Source: Euclidia mi
Taxonomy: Eukaryota; Arthropoda; Insecta; Lepidoptera; Erebidae
Length of the DNA stretch: 64,000 bases
Assembly: GCA_944739405.2 (NCBI GenBank)
Contig: OX123197.2
Location: 1,991,501-2,055,500 of the forward strand
Direction of reading: 5' to 3'
The translations under genes were made by a program, and so were the position numbers. The notes under the pieces were generated by a model that saw nothing but the letters and a program-made list of their open reading frames with translations, did no database searches and had not been told where the DNA came from. Position 1 is the first letter of the stretch, and the number at the start of each line of letters is the position of its first letter. Positions 12,436-24,636 of the stretch are shown here, piece after piece.

Positions 12436-14819
12436 GCATGTCGGGAAAAACGCCCAGCACTCTTGCTGCACGATAGGCCATGGTGGCCAAGACTGTCGAC
12501 GGCTTCACCGCAGTGACAGCGATGCGGAGAATTGCAAACAGCTCCCAAGCGTAGGCAAGAAGCGATGCGGAAAGTTGTGTCGTCCAACATAGTTCCTATG
12601 TTGGACGATGGAAGTGCTTGAGGCCATAGCCCCGATTCCCACTCTCCCACAGCCAACAAACGGGCACGCTCTACAACACTGGATGCAGTACTTAAAAGAT
12701 ATTCTCTCATCTTGCTACAGAGCGGCCCGTCCCATTGCCTCTGAGAGGATAGATATCGGGGTAAGTCAGAGCTCGGGCAAGCCATTTTCCAAGCGTTAAT
12801 GGCATCAGTCTTGCACGGCACCTCAGAATTAACCAGTGTGGGTTCTAGAATTTTCCTGGTCAATTCCTCAGTGCCGTGGACGGAGGCCAAAAACGCTGGG
12901 AGGCTTACATCGGTAATTTTGCGAACGCCGAGGCCGCCCAAACGAACTGGTAAAGTCGCTTGAAGCCACACTCGGTCGTTCATGTCAAGATTTAGAATTT
13001 TGCTCAAGGTGTGCCGAATAATATTATCAATGTTTTCCAATAGGGATAAATGTTTCCAAAAAGGAGAGGACCGCAAGTAATATGTAAATTTTGGAACAAA
13101 AAGGCAGTGCCGAATAATCGTGAAAGCCGAATGAATATTAATTTTGTAAAGCCGTTCTGAAGTTTCACAGAAATTTTGTAGTTTTTCGTCTATAAAAGAT
13201 CCAAAAGCGTCGTCAAAAATAGGGGACCCAAGGAGGCGGAAGGAAAATTTATTGATGATTTTAATATTTGGCGCCAAAGAATTAAATTTTGTTAAGATCG
13301 AAAGGTTATCCAAATTGTCATTAATAAAAATTTCACATTTGTCTGAATTTAGTTCCAAACCTATTGCTTTAAATTTAGTTTTTATTAGCTCTAAGTCTTG
13401 TAAGACAGTGTTAACGTCCCCTGCCAGGGTCCCGTCGTCCAAATACCAGACGTTAAATTTAGAATTTATTTGTTTTATTATTGGGTGAATGGCTAAACTA
13501 AAAATGACTGGCCCGAGAGGGTCTCCTTGTTGACAACCAACAGCAGATTCCAAAACGTTGTCTTTATAAATTAATTTTGATGGATGTCTATAGCATTGCC
13601 AAAGGAATTTAAAAATTTTGGGAGTTTCTAATTTAGCCTGTGTCAACAAGGTGTCCCTGTTCACTGAGTTGAAGGCATTCTTCAAATCAATCTTTAGAAC
13701 GACCTCACCTTTACCGCAGCCAAGGTACGTAGACAGCGCATGTATGGCAGCCTCACAGCCTCCCTTGGAACCAAAGCCAAGCTGGATTGGCTGAAATTTG
13801 TCCGCCAAGATGTCACTGTAATATTTACAGCATAGTTTGGCTGCCATACGTCTGTAGGTACACCCCACGGCAATGGGCCGAATGCCACCATCTTTTTTGC
13901 GTAGGGTGCACAAGTTGGCCCCGTACAATAAGTCGGTGACATCTGTGGCCACATTGCCGGAGAGCATAAGGTTAATTAAAGCCGTCAGCGCCTTCAAAAG
14001 TGCATCACCAGCCTCTCCAGCAATTGCACTTGTGAGATCCTTCAGATGCTGAGGTGTTAAGCCGTCGAGGCCGCCAGCGGATCCACTTCGAAAGGAACAG
14101 ACGGCTTCAAATACGTCCTTGGCTGAAACAATCAGACAGTCAAAACCTTCGTCAGGCATGTCGGGAAAGGTGAGGTCATTAGCTGGCGCTGGGTGCTTAC
14201 TCTTCAGACCTGCTAGGGTGTCTGCAGAGTAAGGCGCCACCACATCGCTACTAAACAATAACCTAGACGCCCCCTGAATGTCACCTTCCCTCAATTTGGA
14301 CTCTACACATTGGTAAATTGTTTTCTTAAAACTATTTACAGAAAATTTAGGGTCAAAATTGTTATCAGAATTGTTACAAAGATCTTTAATTTGGGCTGTC
14401 AAAGATTTTGATGATGTCCGGTTGCTTTGAATGTGTAGAATCCTATAAGGGAAAGTGAGTAACTGTTCCCAAGCTGTTTTGGAGTTCTCAAGCACAACGA
14501 GACCAATACAGTGAGCTAAATTATGAGCTACTAATGGTCTCGCTCCGCGTGGAACTCGCTTCAGAACCGGAATTGAATTTTTTAAAGCACCTAAGTACTG
14601 CCAAAAAGGAATTTGGGAAGAAATAGAATGTGAAATGGAACTGGGGCCCGGAAGCACATTTTGGTTTTTATGTACTTTGCCAAAATGTACTTTCAAGCCA
14701 CGCTCACCCTTAAAAAAACGAGCTTGAGAACATGCAGGGCAGCGCACTAGGTTAATCAGCGACGATGTGGTAGATTGACTAGCACTCAACTCCGCATCAC
14801 TTATAACCTCGCCTGGCAT
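12436..14819 (-). pseudogene. RLE retrotransposon protein, N-terminal and RT part
   Basis: Open frame of about 795 element residues from ATG 14819. Seen in order: C2H2 finger CPACSQARFFKGERGLKVHF (about 27-50), RT motifs GGLDGLTPQHLK, GGIRPIAVGCTYRRM, VLKIDLKNAFNSVNRD, CQQGDPLGPVIF (about 430) and YLDD (about 458), a thumb region (RLGGLGVRK), then CHCGEAVDSLGHHGLSC, the knuckle before the nuclease. The frame runs to 12357, but the residues after HAHIN come from a foreign insert and are not part of the protein. The RT itself has no stop or frameshift, so the copy was young when it was interrupted. Known function of the family: nick a specific target and reverse-transcribe the RNA there. Which clade and target are not resolved. 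Confidence 0.8.
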
Positions 14820-15149
14820 AAATATTATGTATTTGTAACTTTAATCTTAAAATTATACACAATGTTATTATTTACAATTTTACACATGACGTTGGTGACA
14901 GGACGTCGCCTAGGTGCCGGCGTCCCGTCACCGCTGTCTTTTAAACGAAACTTACTTACTAAATAAAATTGTCTATTATAAAAAGATAAAAAAGGTACAA
15001 AATCACCAAACAAAAACACCAGCACAAGCTTTCACATATATCGCAATAAACTATAACTTCATCCACTTAGTATTTTATAACTGGTTAATTTTTCAATATT
15101 ATATATTGGCAGTTCCTGCTATTTTTCACAGATTTCTGCAGCCATGAAC

Positions 15150-15766
15150 ATAATTAAAAACTGCTTGCCATTTTGGTTTACGTTGAAGACTTCTTTGATG
15201 ATTGTTTTATTTTTCTATGGAGATTATTGCAAGAATTGGAATATATATAAAACTGTGTATTTATTATATACAGTTAATACACATGTTTAGGCCCATATTT
15301 GGCTGTTTTATGCTATTGTATGCATTTTAAAACTCGTAATATGTACTACATTTGTGATTTTTTTCACCTCTTCCAAATTAATAGTTTAGCCGGCAGAGGG
15401 GGGCACACTTGAGTCTAACAATTTTTTCACTTCAAAGCTTGATATCTGACAAACCAATCACTTGATCGAAAAATTATTTGAGCAAACTAATAATATTTTT
15501 TTAAAACCTATCTAATGATACCCCACATGATGGGGTACTCAACCAAAAAAAAATTCAACCCCACTATATATGTAGGGGAGATACCCTTAAAAAAATATTT
15601 TCCTAAATTTTATTCTACAGTTTTGTTGCAATATCTTATGTCTATATTCATGTCAAATATCAGCTTTCTAGCACCAGGCGTCTTTGAGCTAGGCTGCGGA
15701 CGGACAGACGGACGGACATGACGAAACTATAAGGGTTCCTTGTGGACTAGGGAACCCTAAAAAAGG
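15150..15766 (+). repeat. Dispersed lepidopteran repeat, second part
   Basis: Contains CTAATGATACCCCACATGAT, CCCCACTATATATGTAGGGG, CGGACGGACAGACGGACGG and ends AGGGTTCC...GGGAACCCTAAAAA. These are parts I associate with the same repeat whose head lies at 11101. No coding capacity is seen. Confidence 0.6.
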
Positions 15767-15959
15767 CTTACACATGTAATTCAATTTGATGTTTTTGAAC
15801 TCTCATAGATGGCGCTGCTTTAAAATTGTGATACTACTTATATTCATTTAATTATGTTTATCGGCCTAAGTTACTTATATTGCGTGATTTTTATAGTGTG
15901 AAGCTAGCTTATAGCATGGTTAACATAATAACAACATTCAAATATGCGTCGTTAGATTA

Positions 15960-16247
15960 CACGTTTTTACAGAATGCGTTGAAGAAATAAAGGCTCGTTC
16001 CCCGTGGGTGATAGCGTAATAATATGTAGCCTATATGTTGACCCGACTTTCTAATAATATTCGTGCTAAATTTGAAGTAAATCCATGCGGTACTTTTTGA
16101 GTTTATCCTGGACAGACAAACAGAAAAACAGACAAAAATTCTAAAAACTATATTTTTGGCTTCGGTATCAATTGTAGATCACACCTCAAGTTTTCTTTTA
16201 AAACATATTCAATGTACAGTTTTGAGTTTTCTACCATTTTATTACGA
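15960..16247 (+). repeat. Helitron-like/dispersed repeat fragment
   Basis: Reads AAAGGCTCGTTCCCCGTGGG, TATGTAGCCTATATGTTGAC, TCCTGGACAGACAAACAG. This is a common lepidopteran interspersed sequence, non-coding, cut on its right side by the start of the large duplicated segment at 16248. Confidence 0.45.
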
Positions 16248-19200
16248 CACGCCTCTCCTCCCGCGACCGCGCCTGACACAGAGGGACAGACAAAACCAGA
16301 ACTGTCCCCCGCACCCGCACCTTTGGACTGCTGCGGCGTATACGTAAAACGTCTAGTCCTGATTTTTGTCTCAGAATAGGAATGTTTAGAACATGCAACA
16401 ACTTCAAATTCTTAGCACAGAACTCTGACTCAACCATCGGCACACAAAATACCACATGGGCTTCGAATCCACGACATTTGAGGCCTTGCTGAATGGCGAA
16501 GTAGCTGCATAAATGTCTACCTTCTATTTATTGGCTACCTATCTATCTTCACTTCTTAGTAAAACTTAAATCAATAATCTTAAAACAGTTTCACTTAAAA
16601 AACGAAACAGAAAAATATAAATAAACTGCCAAAATTGTCCTTGAACAACATCAGACGAACCATGACACATAAAACCACTGTCCTCGATAAATAAAAATGT
16701 ACATTATCAAACAAAATAAAAAGATAAATTAAATCCATTCATAGGTCTATCTTTATTTGCACAATATACACAATTGTCGCATGAATAGCATTTTCAATGA
16801 ATGCATATTCGATTCAATTTAATTTGCGACTGTCTAGAATGTATTTTTCGATAATTGTGGCACGAATTATTTTACATAAGTCCTAGACTAGGTTTAATTT
16901 AGATGTAGGCGTGTAGGTTAAAAGCTTTTTCTGCAAGACAGTATGCAATGACTATCGGGGGCTTTCGAGTCGTTACACCTGATACAGCATAAATATTACG
17001 GTATTTTACTATTTGGTCTTAAAATGGCCAATAATGAAACAATAGCCTTGTGAAGAGACTAATACACTGCTACGCTGAGGATTTCGAATTCAATCCACGG
17101 AGTACACCATTGACTTTTCCAAGTTAAGTGCGAATTAAACTGTTAGTTATTGATTTGTAAACGGTGAAAGAAAACATCGTGAGGAAAATTACTGCTCAGA
17201 GTTCTCCAAGATGTTCTCGGAAGACATGACTGTGAAATCGATTAACTCGCACTTGGCCAGCGTAGTGAACCAAAAACTTTTATTCTAACTCAGAATTGCT
17301 AACCGTATTGTATTATGATGCACAGCTCTAATTGAAGTATTGTTATAAAGCTATGCAGTAGTTTGTGAAACGAAAGACTACTACCACTCATGATGGAGCC
17401 GTCGTAAAGACCCTGTAGGTACGCCACTTCGATATTGGCCAACTTCGCAATTGTTTCTTCTTAAAATGGCGTTCGATGTACATACTCGAAAAATTTAAAA
17501 TATTGATTCATCATGCTTCAATTGGCTTCCAAGCTTTAGGCAAGGATCTTTCGGAACTATTAAAGACAACTCCCGCATTAGGACTTAGTCCTGTGTCGCG
17601 AAGGACTTTACAAACATACATCTAACGGATACAATGTACATCCAGCCTCGAAACAACAATTGACGTCTATTGGGTTATTAAACTGCATTCCGATGACGAA
17701 AAATTGCAAATATTAAACACTGTTTTGCCAAGGCATCTAATCGGGATACAACGTAGTCATAAGCACAATCATCCGACATGGATCCTCCAAATAAAGTCAA
17801 TATGATTGATTATGTATACGAGTATCAATATGTTTTTTATATAATAACTAGCTGTAGCCGCGTATTTGTCTGTGTTCTTTAGGCTGAGCGTCTCCATTTC
17901 TTTTTCGCCGGCCGTTTTGTCACTGAATACCCATCTATAAACCAGATGGTGACGAACACGTTTAACTTGCCTAATCATTAGATTCGTGCGGTCACTTTGC
18001 TCCGAGCTCTTCTAGTTATAATTTGTATTCGAGTCTTATCTTACTACTGTTACAAAGCCGAAAGTTTATGAGAATGGATGAGTTCTTCGTCTTTCACACA
18101 AAAACCAGTAAACGCATTTTTATGAAACTTTGCAATAATATAATATATGCTTCAGAATAGCATATGAGTTACCTTTTATCCCGATAATCGACCCCATGCA
18201 TGCTGAAGCTAGTTGACGATGTACGAACGTGTTTTCTTTGAGTTCGAATTCCAAAATCGAATTTTGAAGGAGTTTGTTTTTTTTTCACTCGTTTTTATGC
18301 ATGTGAAAGAGACAGAGCACAGTAAAATTCGAATGTTTTAAAGGAGATGTACCATTTGGCCATACATTATGGGCCTGGCACGGCCAAACACGACACCATG
18401 TTGGTGGAAATAAGATACGAGATATTTGAAATGGAAATTATTCCACAACTAAATATACCTCAAAATTGTATTTTAACATAAATATAATACCTAGATGTAA
18501 ATAAAGGTATGTCTTTGTGTCATAAAGAACAAAAACGACATAAAGAGAGGCCAATAATAATGAATAATCACCTGTGTACTAGGGAACCTCGTACTATGTA
18601 TACTCGTCCAAAAAAACTAACCACAATCACAAACATCGCTGCATATTCTTAGCATGGGTAGAAGGTAGTGATCATTATTATTGAATTTATATTCAATAAC
18701 ATTACAATTAAAACCGTACGAAAACACCAATAAATCAGAGCAAAATATTCACGATGCACAGTAGCAACACGAATGACATAACAGATAAAAAATGTGTTGC
18801 AAATGGTTTGAAAAAATATTTCTACGAGTACTATCGATTAAAAAACAAAACGATTTTTACCGATTAATAATTATGGAATATAAAATAGATTATATATATC
18901 TTGATTCTTTTTACAAATATATTTATAAAGTAAATAAAAGATATTGTTTTCTAATATAATAATAAAAATATTATTTCCTAAAAACATATTCTTCATTTTA
19001 TTTTTAATACTGGCAACATAAGACATTCATCCGCTATTACCATAGCCTATTCAAAAAAATTATCTTTAAAAACTAAATTCTTTCACCGAAGCTCTATCAA
19101 GAAACGAAAACGATTTATACATTTTAAAAATTATATGTTTAATTTCAACGATTCACAACTTTCTGGCCGCTACTTTATTTAGAAGGCTTTTATTTAGAAA

Positions 19201-19779
19201 GAAGATGCAGTAGATTCAATGTCGAAATCTGGAAGTTATATTGTACTTTTGCGTGTTTTTGGCTTATACATGACATGCCAATAATAACAGAAATACACAA
19301 TTGTATAACAGTCGAAATTGAATTTTATAGTACGTTTTTAGATCGAGTTTTATTATGTTTCTTGTATAAAGGTTGTAAAGGTCCCTAGACTCGAGACATT
19401 TTCCCGTTACACATAATTTGTGCAACATAACAGCATTGTATATTGTTGTGCCACCTGGGAAAAATACAGAGCAATAATGTATACCAGGGAAAAGTATTCT
19501 ACGACTTTGATTGAATCTAATAGTATACAATTTTGTACATGTATATTTTATACACCAGTTCTTGAAATTGTTTGTTATTGCATGTTGTCGAGTCTAGAAA
19601 ATATATTATCTACACATATTATAAAAAACGATCCCCTTTTCTACCTATCATTCTGTACTTACTTGCTAATTGTGTCGATGGCAACACTTTAAATAGATTT
19701 GTCCCAAAACTCGGCTACTCGAATGGCATTGTTGGCAATCCCTCTGTTTGTACGCGATAAACTCAAAAACTATACTAAC
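16248..19779 (+). repeat. Large direct repeat, copy 1 (3.5 kb)
   Basis: Nearly identical, base for base over long stretches, to 36971-41085 in the same orientation. Shared landmarks are ACGCCTCTCCTCCCGCGACC (start), GGCTTTCGAGTCGTTACACC (16971 against 37680), CGCCGGCCGTTTTGTCACTG, and CGCGATAAACTCAAAAACTA (end). It lacks a 545-bp insert and a segment of about 60 bp that are present in copy 2. It holds no convincing gene; the short open frames shared by the copies are spurious. It contains a SINE-like block (17042-17285) and a reversed Helitron-type end (CTAGCTGTAGCCGCG, 17853). The left neighbour is another repeat and the right neighbour is a truncated BEL element. Confidence 0.9.
17042..17285 (+). 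mobile_element. SINE-like block (family gamma) in duplicated segment, copy 1
   Basis: TTCGAATTCAATCCACGG resembles a decayed box B with its tail. It is followed by the body ACTTTTCCAAGTTAAGTGCG, ACGGTGAAAGAAAACATCGT and GCACTTGGCCAGCGTAGTG, which I know from lepidopteran tRNA-derived SINEs. Box A is not clear. SINE beta at 53924 shares the ACTTTTCGAAGTTAAGTGCG body. The second copy is at 37762-38005. Confidence 0.5.
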
Positions 19780-21063
19780 TATGAGTTCCTCAAATGGAAG
19801 GACTGATTCACCAATTGTCCTAGGCAAGTGTGTCTTGGCCGATTTTACAGCGGCCTCAAATATACCACCCCAGTGTGGACAATTTGGTGGGGAAAACTAC
19901 CAATTTATCCCACGTCGGGCAAGCCTATTGCCTATATCAGCTTTGTTGGTTTCAAGGAAATTAACTACGTCATTCAAATAATTATAAGTGCCTTTGTAGT
20001 TAGTGCCGCAATCAGAACAGATCAAAGAAGGCAGCCCTCTGCGGGAAACAAAACTGTCAAATGTGGCTACAAACGCCTCGGTCGTAAGCGAGGAGACCAG
20101 TTCCAAATGTACGGCCTTTGTGGAGGGGCAAACAAAGACACACAAGTAGGCCTTAACAGTCTTACTGTTTCGAAGTGTTGAAGTTTTCACCAAAAAGGGA
20201 CCAGCGAAGTCCGTGCCAACACCGTCAAACGTCCTGCTCTCTGTTACGCGATCTGCGTGTAAGTCTCCCATCAAGGGCTGCATGGTAGAAGCCTTGAGCT
20301 TATAGCAAAGGATGCAGCGAAAGACTACACTCCGAATAATTCTTCGGGCAGACAAAATCCAAAACTCGCGTTGCAAAATGGCCAACAGAGCATTACAACC
20401 AGCATGCGAATTTTTAAGGTGCCGGTCAGTTACCAACAAGCGTACCAAATGACCGTCCTTAGGTAACAACAGGGGGTGACGTGCCCCGTTAGGGAGGTTG
20501 GCGTTCTTGAGACGCCCTCCAACGCGCAAGAGACCCGTATCGTCCAAAAAGGGGTTCAATTTAGATACAGCTCCCGACAATTTCAATTTCCCTGAATTAA
20601 GGATAGCAATCTCCTTCTCAAAATGCGCCAATTGCACAGAACGAATCCAAAAGGTGAGAGACTCCTGTCGTTCCTGTGGTGAGAGAAACGGTGTCAGTCG
20701 TTTCTGTTGTGGGTGCCTAAAATTAAAAACAAAACGCTTTATCCAAGCAGTAACACCTAACAACATGTCAAGGGAGCTGTAGCGATTTAACAAAAAATTG
20801 GGGTCGAAGGTGCATTCCACCTTCTCAAGAGCGAGTGTTCGTAGACCCGGCAAATTGGAAGTGTTCAAAACTGGCGTTCGAGGCCAATCAATTTCTGGTC
20901 GACTCAACTATTCCGGACCCCACCACAGCGAATGGCCTATCAAACTAGGCGTCAAGCATCCGCGCGAGGCACAATCAGCGGGGTTGAGCTCACCTGGCAC
21001 GTGTCTCCAAACAAGCTTGACTTCAGAATTTTGTATTTGGGAAACGTGATTAGCGACAAATAC
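19780..21063 (-). pseudogene. BEL/Pao pol: integrase, truncated
   Basis: Starts in a frame shifted near 21060 (FVANHVSQIQNSEVKLVWRH). A TAG near 20906 replaces a codon in GPE-LSRPEIDW. The open part 20907-19897 carries the zinc-binding region (HLKNSH...CILCYKLKA) and DDE core pieces: GVGTDFAGPF, KAVHLELV and CSDCGTNYKG. A further stop follows GINW; PPNCPHWGGIFEAAVKSAKT carries the last catalytic Glu. Coding similarity ends at about 19780 against the direct repeat. Confidence 0.83.
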
Positions 21064-22422
21064 TTACAAACTGTGGACAGACGCCTTCAACCAACAAAGA
21101 ACAATTTGGCTGTCTGTCCAGGCATAGGTCCCATTAATACAAATTGTTTTACCCAAAGTATTAGACACGTGATTCAACAATCGCACGAGTAGGGCTGCTC
21201 CCGAGAGCTCCCATTTCGGAATGGTCAGAGATGTCCGAAGGGGTGCAACCTTGCTCTTCGCCATGATCAGGGAAACCCTCACCTGACCTGAGGCACTGAC
21301 TGTGTGCAAGTACACCACGGCCGCGTGACCACGTTCCGAAGCATCACAAAACCCGTGAAGGATTGCCTTGTACTTCCCGGGAGGAAGGATGGGACGAGGC
21401 AAGAAGATCTTATTGACGGCAGGAAGTGAGGATACAAAAGAGGTCCATTCCTTAACAAAAGTACCGCGTAGAGGTTCGTCCCAGGTCAATCCTGCTGTCC
21501 AAAGCTTCTGCACGAAGCATTTTGCCCAAAATATAACAGGACAAATCCAACCGTTTGGATCAAAGGTTCTGGCGACAGTAGCCAACACGAGACGTTTAGT
21601 CCAAGAACAAGGCAATTTCAAGTCTACGTTATACGTAAAGATGTCTTGGACTGGTCTGTACTGAAAGCCGAGAACAGCCATCATGGCGGGGTTGTCAAAA
21701 ATCTCAAACAAATGTGGATCCTGCTGATGATCCTCAGGCAAGCCTTCCAAAAGCGCTGGTGAGTTGGAAATCCATTTGCGCAACTCATAACCAGCGGAGG
21801 CCAAGATACCTATCAATTCGTCCCGCAGGAGGATTGCCTCGTCCACTGTGGAGGCGCCCGAACAAATATCATCCACATAAATATCGTCCTTCAGGATGGT
21901 GGAGGCTCGTGGGAAACGTAAGCCTTCGCGGTCTGCGAGCTCCCAAAGAGAACGTATTGCCAAGTAGGGGCTCGACCTTAACCCGTACGTATTGGTATTG
22001 AGCTCGTAGACGACCATGGGATCCCGAGGATCCTCTCTCCAAAGGATCAGCTGGAAACGACAGTCATCAGGGTGGATAATCGTCTGCCTAAACATCACTT
22101 TTATATCGGCCAAAAAGACAACCTGATGTCGTCGGAAGCTGGTGATGACGTCACAAAGGTCCTTGACCAACTTGGGACCAGAATGCAAGCACTAGTTCAA
22201 GGATACGCCTGTTGCAGTCTGCGCAGAACCATCAAACACTGTGCGCAGCTTGCCAGTTGATGGCTTCAATACCGCAGGATGTGGGAGAAAGTAGTGGTCC
22301 ACCGAACGCCAATCCAAATTTGACACGGACATGTGTCCCAAATGTTCATATTCTCTCATGAACTCAATATAATTCTGTCTGAGCTCCGGATCACGACCCA
22401 AGCGACGCTCCATAGCCAACAA
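21064..22422 (-). pseudogene. BEL/Pao pol: reverse transcriptase and RNase H, one nonsense codon
   Basis: RT begins RRLGRDPELRQNYIEFMREY. An in-frame TAG at 22192-22194 falls in the SLN(D/E)CLH motif. RT then continues with FLADIKVMFRQ, YGLRSSPYLAIR and the catalytic YVDD (DDIYVDDICSGA), followed by the BEL-type connection (WICPVIFWAKCFVQKLW) and RNase H (GFCDASERGHAAVVY, PKWELSGAALL, TDSQIVLCWL). The frame breaks at 21064. Function in a live element: cDNA synthesis in the particle. Confidence 0.85.
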
Positions 22423-22447
22423 TCTCTTTTCGGCTAAAGGTCGTGAC

Positions 22448-23281
22448 TCACCAAGCGGAGGCCGGACAAACAGAAAAGGTAACTTCGTAATAATCCGACC
22501 AGAACGGAGTCGACCAGTGTTGTCCTGGAAGAACGGATTTTGGATTCAAATGGGCAGCTTGAGGGGGCTCCTCTACCTCCCAAAACCTCTGAACCGCATC
22601 AGAGAGAGCGGAGCCTACCGCCAACAAATTATCAAGTTCGGGTGGAGAGGGGGCCCTAGGTACAGGTCCCATCAAAGCAAATCCAAATATGGTCGGGATG
22701 GCAGTCAAACCATTTGACACCAAGACCCGTTTCCCACCAATCAAAATTCCACCGAGGACATCAGAGCCAATCAACAAGTCGATTTGTCCCGGTGTGTCAA
22801 ATTTGGGGTCTGCCAGTTCCAAACCCGATGTCAAATTCACCACAGCTGCGGGTAGCTGTTTCTGTGGATGCATACCCAAAATATTCTTCAGTACAATAGC
22901 CAAGGTTTTAATCCTCGGGTGTGAAGATTCAACAGGGGCAAACAAAACCTTAACTTGCCCTTCAACAGTAAATGCTACGTCACCTATTCCCCGTATCCTA
23001 TTCGGAAAAGAACCCATATTTAATTTAACCTGCCCTACCAAATAAGTGGAAACAATGCAACCCTGTGAACCTGTGTCCAATATAGCGCGGACAACAACAG
23101 AGGCCCCCGTGGGTCCCCAGACCCAAACAGCAACCGTTGGTAGGATAACTGGTAAACCGGCCTGCTGGCGATCAGGCCAGTTTACCAGAGCACTGGCTGA
23201 GGCAAACCTGCGCAAATGTGATGAAATGGCACCCGCAGACGCACGCAAGTCCTTGATAGTCCTGACATAATAAATTCTCAA
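22448..23281 (-). pseudogene. BEL/Pao pol: aspartic protease region with gag remnant
   Basis: Protease catalytic motif AILDTGSQG near residue 66, then a BEL-type protease-RT linker (LIGSDVLGG, IPTIFGFALMG). The first 45 residues (TIKDLRASAGAISSHLRRF) look like the start of a BEL gag joined directly to the protease, so most of gag with its zinc knuckles has been lost. The frame stops at VCPASAW; the next pol frame (LFVRPPLGESRPL) starts one base out of register in a T-run near 22480. The protein would process Gag-Pol in the cytoplasmic particle. Confidence 0.78.
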
Positions 23282-23531
23282 AAGAGCTCGGACAAGCGGT
23301 AAATAGTATTATCAATTAAACTTAACAAAACTTAAAATTTGTTAATTCTTTGAAACCAACAAGGTGTTAGCCTGTTTACTGCAACTGCAGGCAAACCAAA
23401 GGTATTTACTGCCCAACAAAATTAAAAGTTTCAATATATTGAAACAAACACAAAAGTTTTCAAAAGTTATAACTTATAACAAATTATTTAAGATGAAACT
23501 TCAAATTTTTTCATTAATTATTTGTAACAGA

Positions 23532-24634
23532 CAGACCAACTGTGCTATTTGTGATATATACAACCGTAAGTAAACACAGGTATGTGTTACCCAACAATAT
23601 TATCAATATATTATAACAAAAACAAGGTTTATTAAGTTGATTTATCAATGTGACCCGTGACCCGCCCATCTATGCAAGGTCAAATGTGATTATTATGTTT
23701 ATTATGTTTCAAACTGCAATATAACTTAGCCAATTAATACATATAAACGGTATTTATCCAACCAAAACTGACTGATTAATGCTACAACCACAAATTTAAG
23801 CTAGATCAATTCAAGTTAAACCATTACTGATTTAAGGTTATGTATATAACAATGTGTTTTAAATTAAGTAGGTCAACCAGTACAAATAAATATTATGTAT
23901 TTAAGCAAAACTGACCTAACAATTACTACAACACTGTTAACAAATGTGATGAGATACAAGATTACAATATCAATCTGGTTAGGTACACTCAACAGCGGCT
24001 AGGTACACTCAATTGCGCTCTTCTATCAGAAAATATGTTCAGAATCTGCCTAGCAAGACTGGGAATTGTTTGCAGAGGGCAGTGGAAGCGTGATTTATTC
24101 ATCCAGTCCTTGTTAGCGAGAACAAATCTCTGACATATATTGACTGTGTTTCACAGTGATGAAAATTACATGTAAATTTACCTGAGATCTTCTAGTGATG
24201 TTCTGGAGTAGACCTATAAGATTACACTCACTAATTTGGCCAAAATAATGATGAAATCCTTATAGGTACCTAGCTGTTCCTCCAAACGATGTCTTCAGGA
24301 CGTGAGGCACGTGGACGGCGTCACACAATTTTACAAATGTTCAATATTTCACAAATTTTATCAATCGCTCACAACTTTTGTCGGTCAAATCGAATAGCGA
24401 CAATTGCAAGGTTATTACACAATTTAATTCAATTCTACAAATCACGCGACAAACAAATTACGGCGTTAACGGCGTGGAACCAAGGATTTTTTCCGGAAAC
24501 AAGAATTAGAAACGTTAGTACAATATAGTCTGTGAATTAGAATGATTTGATAGTTCATAGTGTGACCAGAGTCAAAAAATTACAATAGACAAAATAAAAT
24601 GTTAATTAACTGATATAATCTATTTAACTTATCA
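23532..24634 (-). repeat. BEL/Pao 5' LTR and leader (approximate inner end)
   Basis: Starts on the minus strand at TGATAAGTTAAATAG. Blocks recur in order at 62971-64000: GATTATATC, TGACT.TGGTCACACT, TTTTGGCCAAA, AATCTTATAGGT.TACTC, GACTGGATGAAT, TTGACCTTGC, GTTATAATATAT, GGTAACACATA. The inner LTR border and primer site are not resolved. AT-rich, non-coding. Confidence 0.6.
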
Positions 24635-24636
24635 TA

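Larger units (their letters stand above)
11500..15140 (-). mobile_element. RLE-type non-LTR retrotransposon (R2/NeSL/Utopia-like)
   Basis: A 3.6 kb minus-strand element with one long ORF: N-terminal C2H2 finger, RT with YLDD, a Cys/His knuckle and a PD-(D/E)xK-like endonuclease, in the order known for restriction-like-endonuclease LINEs. The flanks (11101-11480 and 15150-15766) are two halves of one repeat, which bounds the insertion. Exact ends are uncertain. The 5' leader holds a GC-rich block near 14905-14935. A truncated relative lies at 42960-43208. Confidence 0.75.
19780..24634 (-). mobile_element. BEL/Pao LTR retrotransposon, internally deleted and truncated
   Basis: Minus-strand element read from 24634 down: LTR-like leader, protease, RT, RNase H, integrase, in the BEL/Pao order. 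The 3' part is missing: homology stops at 19780, precisely where the direct repeat copy 1 begins. Most of gag is deleted. An LTR relative is at 62971-64000 in + orientation. Confidence 0.8.

Noticed and set aside
12608..12799. Plus-strand frame inside the RLE element
   Set aside because: Shadow of the RT ORF on the opposite strand.
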